Shown here: in pieces, positions 33,431 to 44,903 of the stretch
Position numbering within the stretch: the first letter of the stretch is position 1
Layout: every line of letters starts with the position of its first letter
Origin: Neoceratodus forsteri
Taxonomy: Eukaryota; Chordata; Ceratodontiformes; Ceratodontidae
DNA length: 64,000 bases
Assembly: GCA_016271365.2 (NCBI GenBank)
Contig: JADMNL010000022.1
Coordinates: 224,168,501 to 224,232,500, forward strand
Reading direction: 5' to 3'
Notes under the pieces: model-generated
The model's input: only the letters and a program-made list of their open reading frames with translations
Database searches by the model: none
What the model was told of the DNA's origin: nothing
Program-made: the position numbers and the translations under genes

Positions 33431-34047
33431 GCCTTGCATTTCTGTTGAATGACAGAGTCTTCCTATAGCACATGGCCCAAAGAGAGAAATGAGGCACGGA
33501 GGTTTCCAACTCTAACTCATAACCCCCAGCCTCCAAGCAGCAAAATGAAAACAAATATTAGGGTTTTGGGTCTCCAGAGTCTTGGTGAATCAATGGTGGG
33601 GTCTTTCTTCGGGTTCTCAACACTAATGTTCACTCCATTCCCTGAGCAAACAATATCACATAAGATCTTCTTTCTTCACACAGAGCACATAGGGCACACA
33701 GGGCCCTGCACAAAGAAAGCTACAACAAATTGTGTTGCCAACAAGTGGTGAAATATACTTCTCTAACTTTGGAGAGTGTATCACTGTGAGGCGCTGGCTT
33801 GGAGCTGCACCTTGTGCTTCAGACTGGAGGCATCAGGGTGGGGGGGGTTGATCATTTGGGTTGACAACCCCAAGGAAGACGCGCCACTGATTCTCCAAGA
33901 CTCTGGAGAACCAAAATCCTAATATTTTTACCATTGCTGCTTGGTTGTGTGTGTGTTGGGAGTTAGGGTTGGAAACCTTAACATTTTCTTACTGTTGAGG
34001 TGTTAAGTTATCCCAAGTGATGCATTAATGAAGTTTTTTGAAGAATG
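33431..34047. repeat. Foldback with arms over 100 bp (unit 1)
   Basis: The left arm around 33,500-33,592 (AGGTTTCCAACTCTAACTC ... GGTCTCCAGAGTCTTGGTGA) reverses in 33,886-33,985 (TCCAAGACTCTGGAGAACC ... AGTTAGGGTTGGAAACCTT). Outside this core a weaker match extends the arms. Unit 2 has it at about 54,955-55,575, with better preserved outer arms sharing AAATGTGGCATTAAGGT. Confidence 0.75.
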
Positions 34048-34370
34048 TTTAAAATGTATGGGTTTAGGTATCCATTAAAATAAAATAGTAGTAATTCCTG
34101 CTTTCCACCACCAGATTACATATTTACATTGCAGTATTTATTTATAACCTGCAATGTGACAGCTGCTTATCTAGAATTCTATTTATTGTTTATTTGAGAC
34201 ACAACCTCAGCAGAGGTGGTTGCTGCCAAAATGGTAACAAGGTTTAAGCATGCATGGGATAGGCACAAGGAGACCTTAGAAATAAGGCAAGGCGGGGAAA
34301 AGGCTCCAGAGACTGAGTATGGTCTGCGGTGCCACAATAGGTATGGAAAATAGGGCAGACTAGGTATTGT

Positions 34371-37038
34371 CTTTTATTATTTTTTTTTTATTGAGATCTT
34401 GGATTAACAACTTTGAGCAGAAAGCTCTTTCATAGGTTCCATGTCAGGTATGACACAAACAAGAATACAGATATGTTCCACAGATACAGATACAGGACAA
34501 AACAATTGAAAACTGTCTCCAGGCATAAATTATTACAATAGTTACACAATCTAAGCACGTACAGGGTGCAGAGTCAAAACAAAGGCTAACGTTTCACTAT
34601 GTAAGGGAAACATAACATGAGGACGCTTGTTTAAAAAGGAGAATTATACAACTAACAACAAAAGCAGATCATTGGATTATGCCTGAGTCAAAGAAAAAAG
34701 GAAGGTCTCATACCAGCAGAGTGGGACAGGGGAGGGAGGAGGAAAGTGCAAGAAGGGAGAAGGCAAGCCAAGGAAGGGGGTAGGATGGGGTAAGCTAGGA
34801 GGGAAAGGGAAGAATAGGTATGTAGTCAAAGTGGAATAAAGGGGGAGGAGGGTGGAGGAGAGTAGGTAGGAAGAGGTGGTGTAGGCAGGGGGGTGATGAT
34901 GATGTATTAAGGTGGTAGGGAGGAAAGAGATATGGAATGATGGAGGGGCAAAAGTTAAGGTGAGGTGGCGGGAGGTAGGATGGAAAATAAATAATTTAGG
35001 CAGGGGTAGAAAGCCCATGAAAGTGTTAACTTGACTGGGGCCCAAGAAATGGACATGAAGTGAAACATTTTACTAATCAATAGAGATCACAGAGATTGCA
35101 GATGGTAGGAGCAAGGTAAAGGCAAATTAGTGGTAGCAGTCACAGGTTGCCAGTGAGATTAGAAGCTGCTGGAGATTTTTAATTAAAGGAGCCCAGCAAA
35201 GTAGCATTGATTATGTCAGGAGGCAGGGAGTTGTATCACTGCAGAGATCTGCACATTGTCCAAAGGTGGTGCGGCATCATGGGATTCTGAAAGCCTGTTT
35301 GCCAGAGCTTCTGGTACTGCATGGATTACATATAGGGGAAAGAAGGGATATTATGCCAGGGGGTAGGAGTCCCAAGGTGACTTTTTGCAAGCAGACATTA
35401 TTGGTATTTAAGCCTGCTGTCAAACTGTAACCAGCTAACCCAGGAGTAAAGATTGCAGGTGTGTGTCAAGCATGCGGCACCAGTAAGAATCTGGCATGCT
35501 TTATTTAAGGCCATTTTGATATGTCGGGGGGGGCAGTGTCTGTAGCCACACCGTAAATGACAATACCATAGTCTGCGAGAGAGACCACATAACTGTGGAT
35601 GGCCATGTTCAGCGCTTCTGAGGTGAGATTATCTTTGTTCCCGTATAGAACTCCTAAATGCTGGTTAATAGCTTTGGCTACTCGGTTAATGTGCTGGGTG
35701 AAAAACAGGGTAGAGTCAATAGTTACACCCAGGTACTTGAAATGGTGAATCTGTTCAAGAGGGGAGCCAGTGTCATTAATGATGGTAAGCGGAAAGGTTT
35801 TGTGTCTGCTTTGGGAGGTCGAAAACAACATTGTCTTACTCTTGTTATAATTAAGGATGAGCTTATTATCCCAAAACCACTTCTCTGCAGATGTAAAGGA
35901 TTGCTGAAGTTGGTCCTGGAGAAAGTGAGGGGTCCATGTTGCTGGCAAAAAGTACTGCGTCATCAGTATGTAGAAGTATGTGGTCGTAGCAAACTCCTGG
36001 TAGTGAATTGAGGAAAATGCTACAAAAGTGGCCACTGCCACTAATATCCGATTGGGCATCTTCCATCGGTATAAACACTGCCTCCCCCCGGAGGCTCTTC
36101 GACTCGCAGTCACCTCTTCTATCCTGTCCCTAGTGGACTATGGACTGCCAGTGTATGGTGCTGCTGATCAGACCGCACTCCATAAAATTCGCACTACTCT
36201 GAATAAGGCCTGCAGGTTAATTACTGGGGCACCTAGGCTGACACACACCTGTCTACTGTACACTAAAGCGCTGGTACTTGATCTTGATGAGCGCCTCAAA
36301 TATCTGACCTGTACCCTTACAAAAAAGACCCTCCTTGGGCTATCCCCGCCAGGATTGACCACCACCATATGCCGCTCTGTCCCACTAGTTCATACTCGGA
36401 CCTCTGGGAAAACTTCTCTTGTTATCCCTAGAGCTAGGACCTCTCACGGCCAAAGAGCCTTCAGCTTTAGGGCCCCCTCCTGGTTCAACACACTGCCCCC
36501 CTCCATCTCAGAAGCTCCAACTATATCGTGCTTCAAAACTTCCTTACGTAACCACCTTATTAACACCCGATGCTGTAATTGCCATTAGTCAAAGCCAGAT
36601 CTATACTTATGACAAAGCTTACTACTAAGCTGCTAAGGACAACATAACTCTGGTATTGTTTGCATCAATCCTACCTGTACCAGCTTGTTTGTATCTATGT
36701 CTTAAGTTACTATTATACTTATGTGTTGTACTGCTATACTGTGTATTTTCGTTTGTCTTACTGTGACAAGGTACCTTTGTAAATGAGCCTATGGCTCAAA
36801 GGTTTTCCAAACTGCTGTTTAAATAAAATAAATAAAAAAATTAAAAAAGCAATGGACCCAAGAAAGATCCCTGCGGGACTCCAGAGTGTACAGGCCTGCT
36901 ATCAGACAGGGCATTACCAATTTTTACCTGCTGTGTTCAGCTGCTTAAGTAGCTGGAGAACCAGCTTGTAGTGTTGGAGGAAAGACCAGTGAAGGACAGT
37001 TGTCTGATGAGGAGATTGTGATTGACAGTGTCAAAGGC
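34371..37038 (-). mobile_element. Minus-strand LINE (2A-bearing LINE family), unit 1 copy
   Basis: The 3' end is the T-run at 34,371-34,391, followed by a purine-rich untranslated part (34,690-34,990) and the polymerase C-terminus (35,505-36,014). There the minus frame shows SAEKWFWDNKLILNYNK, HHFKYLGVTID and SLADYGIVIYG. The element is interrupted by another LINE (36,015-36,838) and resumes to 37,038, where the duplication joint cuts it. It is the same family as 55,936-58,030 and 59,630-63,720. Confidence 0.82.
36015..36838 (+). mobile_element. 5'-truncated LINE inserted in the minus-strand LINE
   Basis: Unit 2 reads GATGCTAAAAAGCAATGG at the matching point (about 57,580), whereas unit 1 has 820 extra bases. 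Its plus frame 36,028-36,588 encodes a LINE polymerase C-terminus (ILSLVDYGLPVYGAAD, LNKACRLITGAPRLTHTC, RAFSFRAPSWFNTLPPS) ending in a stop. It then has a 3' tail with AAATAAAATAAATAAAAAAA. It is a sister family of the LINE it entered, and its 186-residue frame is still open. Confidence 0.8.
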
Positions 37039-37926
37039 AGGATAAGTCCAGGAAATGGCAAGTAATGGGACTGTGGCAGTCCAGATGAGTTGGGTTGGGT
37101 CAGCTGGGTAAAGAGTTCAGTAAAACAATGGATACAGAAAGAGAACAGATAAAGTTTCTGCTAATGTCACAAAGAAGCACAGAGGACTGGGAACAAACAG
37201 CATTTTGCCACCCCTTACTATTATGTTTCTGTAAGGAGATGCATGTAATTCCCACATTTCAACATGCAAAGTTTTATGTTGTGTTGATATTTTAAAATGT
37301 AGCTGTACGTTTCAAGCTTATTTTCCTGGAAGTTACTGTATAAAGCCCTGCTGTGATGTACTGCAATAGCAAGGACAATAGTCTGACTTCACTGAGGCTG
37401 GTAACATCCCGTGCTGACACCCTGCCAGTATGGAGAGCTCTGGCATAATCTATGGCTGCTTCTTCTTGTCTGGCATTTTTATTTTATAGGGTTACAACAT
37501 TTTAAGAAGCCCAAAGTGGGACATTTCATACCGAAACATGATTTTTACACAGAAAAATATGTAACCTTGACCAATGCAGCAGATTCCCTTTTTCTAAATA
37601 ATCAGAACTAAGATTAATTGTTGTATTTTTTTTTTATTTTAAAGCAGTAGTGCAAGGGAATTGGGCAAAAACTGATCCTGCGTTTTGCAATGAAAAGGAT
37701 TCCAGGCATTTTCCAGTTTAATTTGGCAGTGAAGTTTTCTAATTCCACCAAAATTTGACTATTTGATAAATGTTTTATTTATTTTATTTTATACATTTTT
37801 TTTTCAAGAAAAAAAGATGGCTGCCACATTTGTCTTAGAAATGCAATTGTAAACCTGGTAAGAGTTAGGATTTAGAATTAAAAAAAAAAGTATGGTGCAT
37901 AGTATAGTAGGTACCTAGAAAAGCAT

Positions 37927-38485
37927 TTTTTTGTGTGTGTATTTGTTTCTCCCCTGGCTCCCACCGGCTAGCTCTGATGTCCTCCTTCCATCGCACCCGA
38001 GCATCAGAACCCCTCCCTTCTTGCCCCCACTACTTACCTTTTGTGGTGGGGGCAGGGAGTGACTCAACCCACTTGCATGGCATGGATCCAGCTGTGGGAG
38101 GTGTCATCTCGGGGTGGTGCATGGAGGGGAACCATTGTCATCCTGCAGTGGTGGGAACTTATTTTATTTTTCTTGTGTGGTGTGTGAGCGTACAATGCCG
38201 CCAATGATGCCTGGCACGCATGTCTGCATGCCGTGCATCGGGCAGCTGCTTGCACTCCACCACCACATTATGGGACCTGGTATATCAGCCCCCAGCCACT
38301 GTTAGAGGTCAGGCAAGTGCTGGTCTATGTCCCCACCCTCCCCCAGGAGAAGAGAGCTGTCATCTGGATGCTCAATCCTGTCCCTGGGCCGACACCTGGC
38401 AGCCCGCTCGCAGCACGAACATTGGTCACCAGCGTGGTGGAAGGTAACGCAGTGATGCCTCAGCCCTATATGCCACTGGGCTGGC
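37927..38485 (-). mobile_element. Retroposed block, 559 bp, unit 2 only
   Basis: It is flanked by near-identical CCTAGAAAAGCAT (37,914-37,926) and CCTAGAAATGCAT (38,486-38,498), and unit 1 has the single site at about 13,861. The left edge is T-rich, so the copy probably entered in minus orientation with a short A-rich tail. The interior is GC-rich and contains CCACCACAAAAGGTAAGT in minus sense, which resembles an exon-donor boundary. I do not recognise the parent sequence. Confidence 0.65.
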
Positions 38486-39779
38486 CCTAGAAATGCATAT
38501 TTTGACAGGTATGCTAGTACCATATCACAGTTTCCTGCAACTTCTAGAGGAAAGTAAGGTTTTTGTTTTCCTACTATTAGATCAGGACATTTAGCATTTT
38601 TCTGTTTTTTTGGCAGGACAAAACTGCCCAAACCAGGACTGCCCTGAGGAAACCAGGACAGATGTGTAATGACCCAGAGTTGGGGCATCCCAGTAATTAA
38701 ATAAAGTTTAGGGGTTTACAGGTACCCAGGGTGCTTGTGGTATGTGTGGGCAGCAGGGTATAATAAAAAGGGGGCCCCTCTGGAGTAAAGTTTCTCCTCT
38801 TAGCAAGGAGAAACACTTTAAATAATAGAAAAAGTGCCATGTGCACTTAAAAATGGTCAAAAGACAGAATTTAGTGCAGCTGCATCAACAATGGCTTGGA
38901 TGGAATGCTGTGCTGAGCTGCTTATGCACAGCATTCCAATCCAGCCATTCCAGAACTAGAGTTTTTAGTTTTAAAAGTTTTAACAGTTTTGGTCGGTTCT
39001 TGCTGGCTGTGGAGAAGAGAGGACACAGATGGTTAAGGGGAACCTGTAAAGAGCTTACCTGTGGGTTGAAGCTGTTCCCCGAGGGCCAGTCTGTGTGCCT
39101 GCTCTGGCTCCAGCCAGTGAAGATCCCCGAAGAGCTCAGTTTCGGTCCGCGGTGCCCTCGGGGCACCAGAAGAAAGGAATCGTCCGTTTGCCGCGGTTTG
39201 GGCTGTGTAGCCCCGTCAGTTATTTATTTTAGCCCCTAATAGTTTAATTTTCAGTTCCCCGTCAGCGGCATTGAAATGCCGCATCATCGTTTTCTGTCGG
39301 CCCTCCCAGGTCTCCAGCTGTCCCTTCAGCTGCCTGCCAAACTCCCTCCCACTGCCAGCATACCTCCCGCCTCCCAAGACTGCAGCAACCTCCCTCCAGC
39401 AGACGACGGAGCGGTGAGTCGGCAGCAGCACATGATGTGCTGACCACCCATTTCAGCAGAGACTCTGTTTTTTAATTTAATTTGAAGCATGCAGAAGACA
39501 CTGGGGAAAAGCGGCTAAAAGCCGAAAGACCGTCGGGTCAGAAGGACCCAGATTTTAATATTCAATAGGGGGCCAGACCAGGCGGGAGTAGCAATGCCCA
39601 AAGGAGGGGCTAACAAGCAAGGCCATATAGAAGGCCTTATAAATATTTAAAAAGGGGGGCAGGACTAGGCAGGCCCAAAAGTACTGAGTGGCAGCAGGCT
39701 CTCAGAGGGCCCTAGGGAATTAAAGGGGACCTGCCACTTCTGGCTAAAATAAAAGTTTAGAGGGCCCTTGCCAGAAGTT

Positions 39780-40240
39780 AAGTGGGCTACCAGGCCCAGT
39801 GAAGGAAGGGCTGTCAGGACCATGATTTAATAAGGGCTACTAGGCCCAGAATAAAGTAGGGTTATCAGGCCCATAGATAAAGTGGGCACCATGCCCACTG
39901 TAGTAAAGGGCACCAGGCCCCAGTAAAGGAAGGGCACCAGGCCCAGCTTTAGAAGGGCTAGTAGGCCCACAGCCAAGTGTAGGGCATCAGGCCCGAGGTA
40001 AATGTAGGGCATTAGGCCCAAGGTAAAGCAGGGTTCCAGGGATGCCGCGGCCTAGGTGAGTAGGGCAAGCCAGCCTAGTGGTACTAAGGGTAGCTCCAGC
40101 CTAATGGATTAGGGCAAGGCAGCCTAGTGGTACTAAGGGTAGCCCCAACATAGTGGATTAGGGCAAGCCAGCCTAGTGGTAGTGAGGGCAGCCCGGCCTA
40201 GTGGATTAGGGCAATCCAGCCTAGCGACATTAAGTGGGGC
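39780..40240 (+). repeat. GGGCACCAGGCCC-type and AAGCCAGCCTAGTGG-type minisatellites
   Basis: From 39,780 to 40,020 a roughly 25-base unit AGGGCACCAGGCCCAGTAAA recurs about ten times with changes. From 40,045 to 40,240 a roughly 52-base unit TTAGGGCAAGCCAGCCTAGT recurs four times. Confidence 0.8.
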
Positions 40241-40544
40241 ATATAGGCCCCATAGTAAATAAGAAGTTTAGGACTTTGGTGTTCCCAGCAATTAACCTAA
40301 AGTAAGTGGTACCCTCAGTATAGGGGTTAAGGCATCTTTAGCAAAATGTTCAGGGGTAGCCAGATCCTATTCAGGAAGACCCTACATTTAGGAAAAGGGG
40401 TCCATCCAAGGGTGCTCAGTTCACAAATACTGTAAAGCTACTGTAACAACTGTACTGTTTATACAACTGTGACTGCTGAAGTACTCAAAAGATTGTGAAC
40501 TTGCTAAGAAGCACCAAGACTGTATTGTATATGGATTGTGGTTA

Positions 40545-40740
40545 TTTGCCCCTGGGTATCTGAACTATTGCCCTTGGTTATCTGAACTATTGCCCTAAGT
40601 ATCTGAACTATTGCCCCAAGCATCCAAACTATTGCTGTAAGTATCTGAACTATTGCCCCAAGCATCCGAACTATTGCTCTAAGTATCCAAACTATTGTTC
40701 AAAGCATTTGAACTATTGCTCCAAGCACCTGAACAATTGC
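40545..40740 (+). repeat. 21-bp minisatellite, about nine copies
   Basis: The unit TATCTGAACTATTGCCCYAAG recurs with single-base changes (CATCC, TATCC, CACCTG variants). Confidence 0.88.
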
Positions 40741-43310
40741 CCCACCTGTAACAATTACCCCTAAATTTATAATTTGCCTTTCCTCGGCAAATCATCAGAT
40801 CATTCCACAGTCCCCTTAGCATTGCAGGAAGGTGTATCTTTCAGCTATATTGTTACTAATGTATGGGGACAGTCTCAATTTTCTACTACACTGCAGTCCC
40901 ATAGTGTGGTCTGTAATACTCCATACTCAGAATCAGTCTCTACCCAGAAGAGGACGTCTTCTCAGCATTCTTCACTCAAGTGGGATCATTCATCAGGTCA
41001 TCTCTTCTGTCGAGTCCGTCACCAGTCATACAAGTTGTACCCGCCATTTCTTGTTTTCACAGCTCGAAGGTACATCCTCAAGCGCATCATGACAGCCATG
41101 CCAGTGTTGTTTCGTATGCTTCCTGTTCCAGATGTCCCGAAGTTGGTCACCCTCCTCAGAAGAGTGTGCTCATCCTGGAGAACCTGGTGTGCACCACTGG
41201 TCATTCACCAAAAGTTGAGTCCGTCGAAGCCCAGTACGGGACGCGTCTGCCGTTTCTTTGTTTTTGTTCTAGTTTCTGATGACAAGATTGCAGAATCAAC
41301 CATCATCTCTACAGATTCTTCTGGTTCCTGGTCCTATCAGATATCCTTCAGAGTTTAGTTGGCCCTTGGAGTACTGCAGCATCAGTCAGGTCGTGGTAGT
41401 CCTCGATTGGATTCTTCGCCATGCAGGTCCTGATTTCTCTTCGTCCTTGGCGACCCTGGAAGTGGGTTTTGGCCAAGGAACTCTTTGTTTTCAGTTGAAA
41501 ATCCAACAGCCCATCAGTGGGTTATTTCAGGAACCAGTTGCTCTGGTTCTTTATTCTGGCAGCCTTGGAGAGAGTGGGCTTTTGCCGAAGAAACACATGG
41601 TCTGTTTAACAAACCTCTCACCACCCAGTGGCCTTTACAAGGTCCCTGCTGGGAATTGCATTAGCATCTATTGTTCCATTTGCTTCCCCTTCGCAGCTAC
41701 CAACATAGACCAATGGTGTACATGAAGACGCCAGACCTCTGGACTTTGGTAGAAGTGTATAGTGATAGCTTAACCAAATACTGTTCTGAGTAGTGTATGT
41801 CATCTGATCCTCACCTAAGCTTATTGATACGAACAAGAATTGTAGAATAATTATAGAATATGAGTGGCAGTAGGCCTCAGCATCTAGTCTATTCTTGTTG
41901 AAATAATTGTAGCAGTCATAGATAAAGTATCTGTCTTGTTTACCGCCCTATCGTTTTGGTGACTTCTCTTCCTCTTGTGACCGTGTCTTCCTACACTCTG
42001 GTACAAAATAAATGCCCTGCGGGCACTGAATCTCTAGGATGACTCCTGCCTCTCCTTGTCTAGGTAACAGTTATCTTATCCACAATAATTTGGACCTTGG
42101 TGTCTCACTCATCTCTTTTCACCACCTTTAGAGCAGAGTACCACATAGTGCACCACAGACGGTAACTCCATCTGTGATATCAACCATTTCAGAGGGTCCC
42201 TCTGTACATGTATTTACCTTAGCTTTAAAATGTAAGGATTGCCTGTGTGTTAGGGTTAGGGTATTCTATTTTGTATATGGGAGCAGCACAACATTTTCAA
42301 GAAAATGCAGTTCATGAAGGGATCTTTTGTTTGGGGGAGGGAATGCTTTTCTTGAGCATTTTAAGTAAAGATTCAGGTAAATGCTGTGAAAGGACTCAAG
42401 GTGACGTGTACACATTTGAGTTAGAGGCTGAAACCAGCATACTGTAAATTATGAAAAATAAATGTATTGATAGTCTTCCCTTGCTTCCGGTTATTAAAGA
42501 TTGTCATTGGTAGAAATCTATAATGTTTCAGTTTTTATCCAACAGACCTGCAACTGTGTACAGTAATGTATAATGTGGAAGGGAGAGGGGTACTGAATTT
42601 CTCAAGAATTTAAAATGAAGCAGATACATGTGAATTTAATTTAAACTTTAGTTATAAATTGCACAATTATAAGTCAGGATACAATTTTTTTCCTTTTTTT
42701 TTAAATAATTTTACTGTCGTTTTCAATTAATCAACATTACAGAAGAATAGAGAAAAAAAGCGATATGACATTAATACATTTTTACACCTGGAACTATGTC
42801 TGTTACAACAAGCATTATGACAGCTATCATATAACATATACAAATACCATTGTTTGAGTTAAATATTTCATAAGGATGGAGCACAAAGACAAGACCAGTT
42901 CGTTCCCAAGTGCATTTTTGTGGAAATGGAACGGAGACTGGTACATACAGGAAACAAATGCAATAAAATCATGTTATACAGTAAACAAAAGAAAAAAATG
43001 AAGCATGAAAGGCTCCGGCATAGACCCTGAGTTGCACATGTATGTATCTGTTACACAACATCCAGCACTTAAAACAGAAGTGAAATTCTGCTCCAGTCGG
43101 GACAGTAAAACTCATGTACTGGCACACAGCCACACCCACACCCACACAGGTGTGTTCGGGGTGGTTGATGGGAGAGAGAGAGAGCGAGAGTGGTGAGGGA
43201 AAGAGGGGTGAGAGGGTGGTTTCAGGGAGCAGAGGAAGGCGGGAGCGTACCATGTACTGTATGCTCACCTAGCTAAACGTTCATGGTGAATGGAGAGGAG
43301 GAAAAGTATA

Positions 43311-43311
<1 letters not shown>

Positions 43312-43354
<43 letters not shown>

Positions 43355-43355
43355 G
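43312..43355 (+). repeat. (TG)n microsatellite (unit 2)
   Basis: About 18 TG units end in a G run. Unit 1 has only a short GTGTGTTTGGGGGGGG at the matching place (15,711-15,730), so the array expanded or shrank after duplication. Confidence 0.9.
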
Positions 43356-43612
43356 GGTGACAATACAAAGAAGGAGGAGAGAGAGGTCAAGGATTAAAAT
43401 ATCTTTGGGGCTCAATACGCTTAGTATGTCACTGTTCATCTATGGAAGCGTCGTGAACCAGCTGCACATGGAATTTAGAGTAAGCAAGCAGACAACTTGC
43501 TAAGGCAAATATTTTGATGCTGCGCAAAGTTCCATTATTCATCTGTTTAATAATTTTAATATTTCACTTAAATAGCTGGGGAGGAGAGGCGTCTCTGGAA
43601 ATATATATTGTG

Positions 43613-43745
43613 TGGCATAGTAACGCAGTGGGGTTGGAGAACAGGTTTGGGAACTGGAAGATCTGTGGTTTGAATCCTGCAGTAACTAAGTATCTGGTGT
43701 GTGACAGCGAGAAAGCCATTTAACCTCTCAGTGCTCCATTCAGTG
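43613..43745 (+). mobile_element. Old tRNA-derived/MIR-like SINE, unit 2 copy
   Basis: This is the counterpart of 15,985-16,125, with GGTTTGAATCCTG as B-box-like word and AAGCCATTTAACCTCTCAG as core phrase. Its B box is closer to consensus than in unit 1. Confidence 0.6.
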
Positions 43746-43794
43746 TGGAGGTGACTTCATTTGAAATGAGATGTTGTGTCTTATCTGGGCTATT

Positions 43795-43796
43795 AG

Positions 43797-43854
<58 letters not shown>

Positions 43855-43858
43855 TACT
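43795..43858. repeat. (AT)n-(GT)n-(AT)n microsatellite
   Basis: It marks the place at which unit 1 carries its 2.15-kb foldback-containing block. Confidence 0.9.
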
Positions 43859-44478
43859 TTTTTTCTCCGTTACATAGCAGGATCATACTTAGTTCACACT
43901 TTGACCTTTGTCATCCATGGTGACAGCCTTTTATAAATGTATGACCCTCTTACAGAACGGGTAGTTTTGGGAAAAAAACATGATTTTTAGGCATGTATTT
44001 TATATTTCACTTATTCTTTGTATCTACATTCTCCGTATTCCATATAAAGTTGTACTTTAACAAAAGAGCAGGATCCTATTTTGTTAACGTTACATAGAAA
44101 TGGTACACATTCCAAGACATTAAAATAAAGCATACTGTAACTACGTTCCCTGCTCTGGCTACCTGTATGAAATCACCTTTATCCTCAATTTGTGGCATCA
44201 TAATCATTACATTACAGGCTGTTTGTTGGTTTGCATTTTAAAGCTGTATGCAACATTTTTATTTTATTTTTATTTGAATTCCCTGGTAAGTGGGTAAGGC
44301 CCACTAGGCACAATACCTGTTTTCAGGGGCGGCCCTGGAGCACAATATGCAAATGACAGCTGTGAGACTCAAACCCAGTTCTGCTGAAATACCAAGCTAA
44401 TTCAAAGCTCTTTACTCTAACCTCAAGGTTATTCCTCCTGGATGATGTTTATTTGTTGACTGCTGCTATCCTCCCTTG

Positions 44479-44831
44479 CAGTGGTACAAGTGGTAGAGAA
44501 GAAGTACAGAAACACAGGCACTGGCAAATATGAAATGCATAATGACAATCCTCAATTTAAAGGATGGCTGTGTCAAGACACATCTATCTGTTTAGTCACT
44601 AGTAGATTCAGTTAGAGATATTGAAGTATTTCTAGGAAAATAGCATTATTGTACAAGTCAAATGTTGTTATGTAAACCCTAATTTCAGGTCACAGGCCCA
44701 GAAACTCATTATGTTGCTCCTTTAAGAATTTCAGTTCCAGTGTCAGTGGGAAGAAGTACAGGAATGCCGTTCCTGCTGTGGGAAAGGTACAGGAACTGAG
44801 TTCCTGTGCGTCCTGTTCACCTTCATTACTG
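44479..44831. mobile_element. hAT MITE (353 bp), unit 2 only
   Basis: It is flanked by a perfect 8-bp duplication CTCCCTTG (44,471-44,478 and 44,832-44,839). Unit 1 has the single site CTCCGTTG at 18,921-18,928. The ends are CAGTGGTACAAGTGG and, in reverse, CAGTAATGAAGGTGAAC; inner words GAAGTACAG and CAGGAAC occur in inverted arrangement. It has no transposase. The family differs from the 265-bp MITE of unit 1. Confidence 0.88.
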
Positions 44832-44903
44832 CTCCCTTGCATACCTCAATCAAACGTTGCATCTCATGGGGTAATAAATAAATAAACAAATAACATATTG
44901 ACA

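Larger units (their letters stand above)
12954..37038. repeat. Segmental duplication, unit 1 (24.1 kb)
   Basis: Sequence from CAGGATAACTCCAGGAAATG onward recurs, in the same order and orientation, from 37,038. Shared landmarks in order are a DIRS-less AT-rich start, a SINE, V segment, CR1, a 793-bp inverted-repeat element, a 60-bp minisatellite, palindromes and a minus-strand LINE. Unit 1 is longer because of its own insertions. It ends inside that LINE at CAGTGTCAAAGGC, the same position at which unit 2 passes into single-copy DNA (57,780). Confidence 0.92.
38662..42160. mobile_element. Unclassified 3.5-kb insertion, unit 2 only
   Basis: Unit 1 reads GGACAGGTGGTAACTC at about 14,032; in unit 2 the same flanks lie 3.5 kb apart. 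ACAG is present at both edges (38,658-38,661 and 42,155-42,158) and may be a 4-bp duplication. Inside are a hairpin (GGAATGCTGTGC and GCACAGCATTCC, about 38,908-38,938), two minisatellite blocks and a 194-residue open frame without a recognisable domain (40,774-41,358). I found no long terminal repeats and no polymerase motifs. Confidence 0.55.

Noticed and set aside
38662..42160. LTR retrotransposon
   Set aside because: No matching terminal repeats at the two edges, no primer-binding site that I can see and no polymerase or integrase motif.
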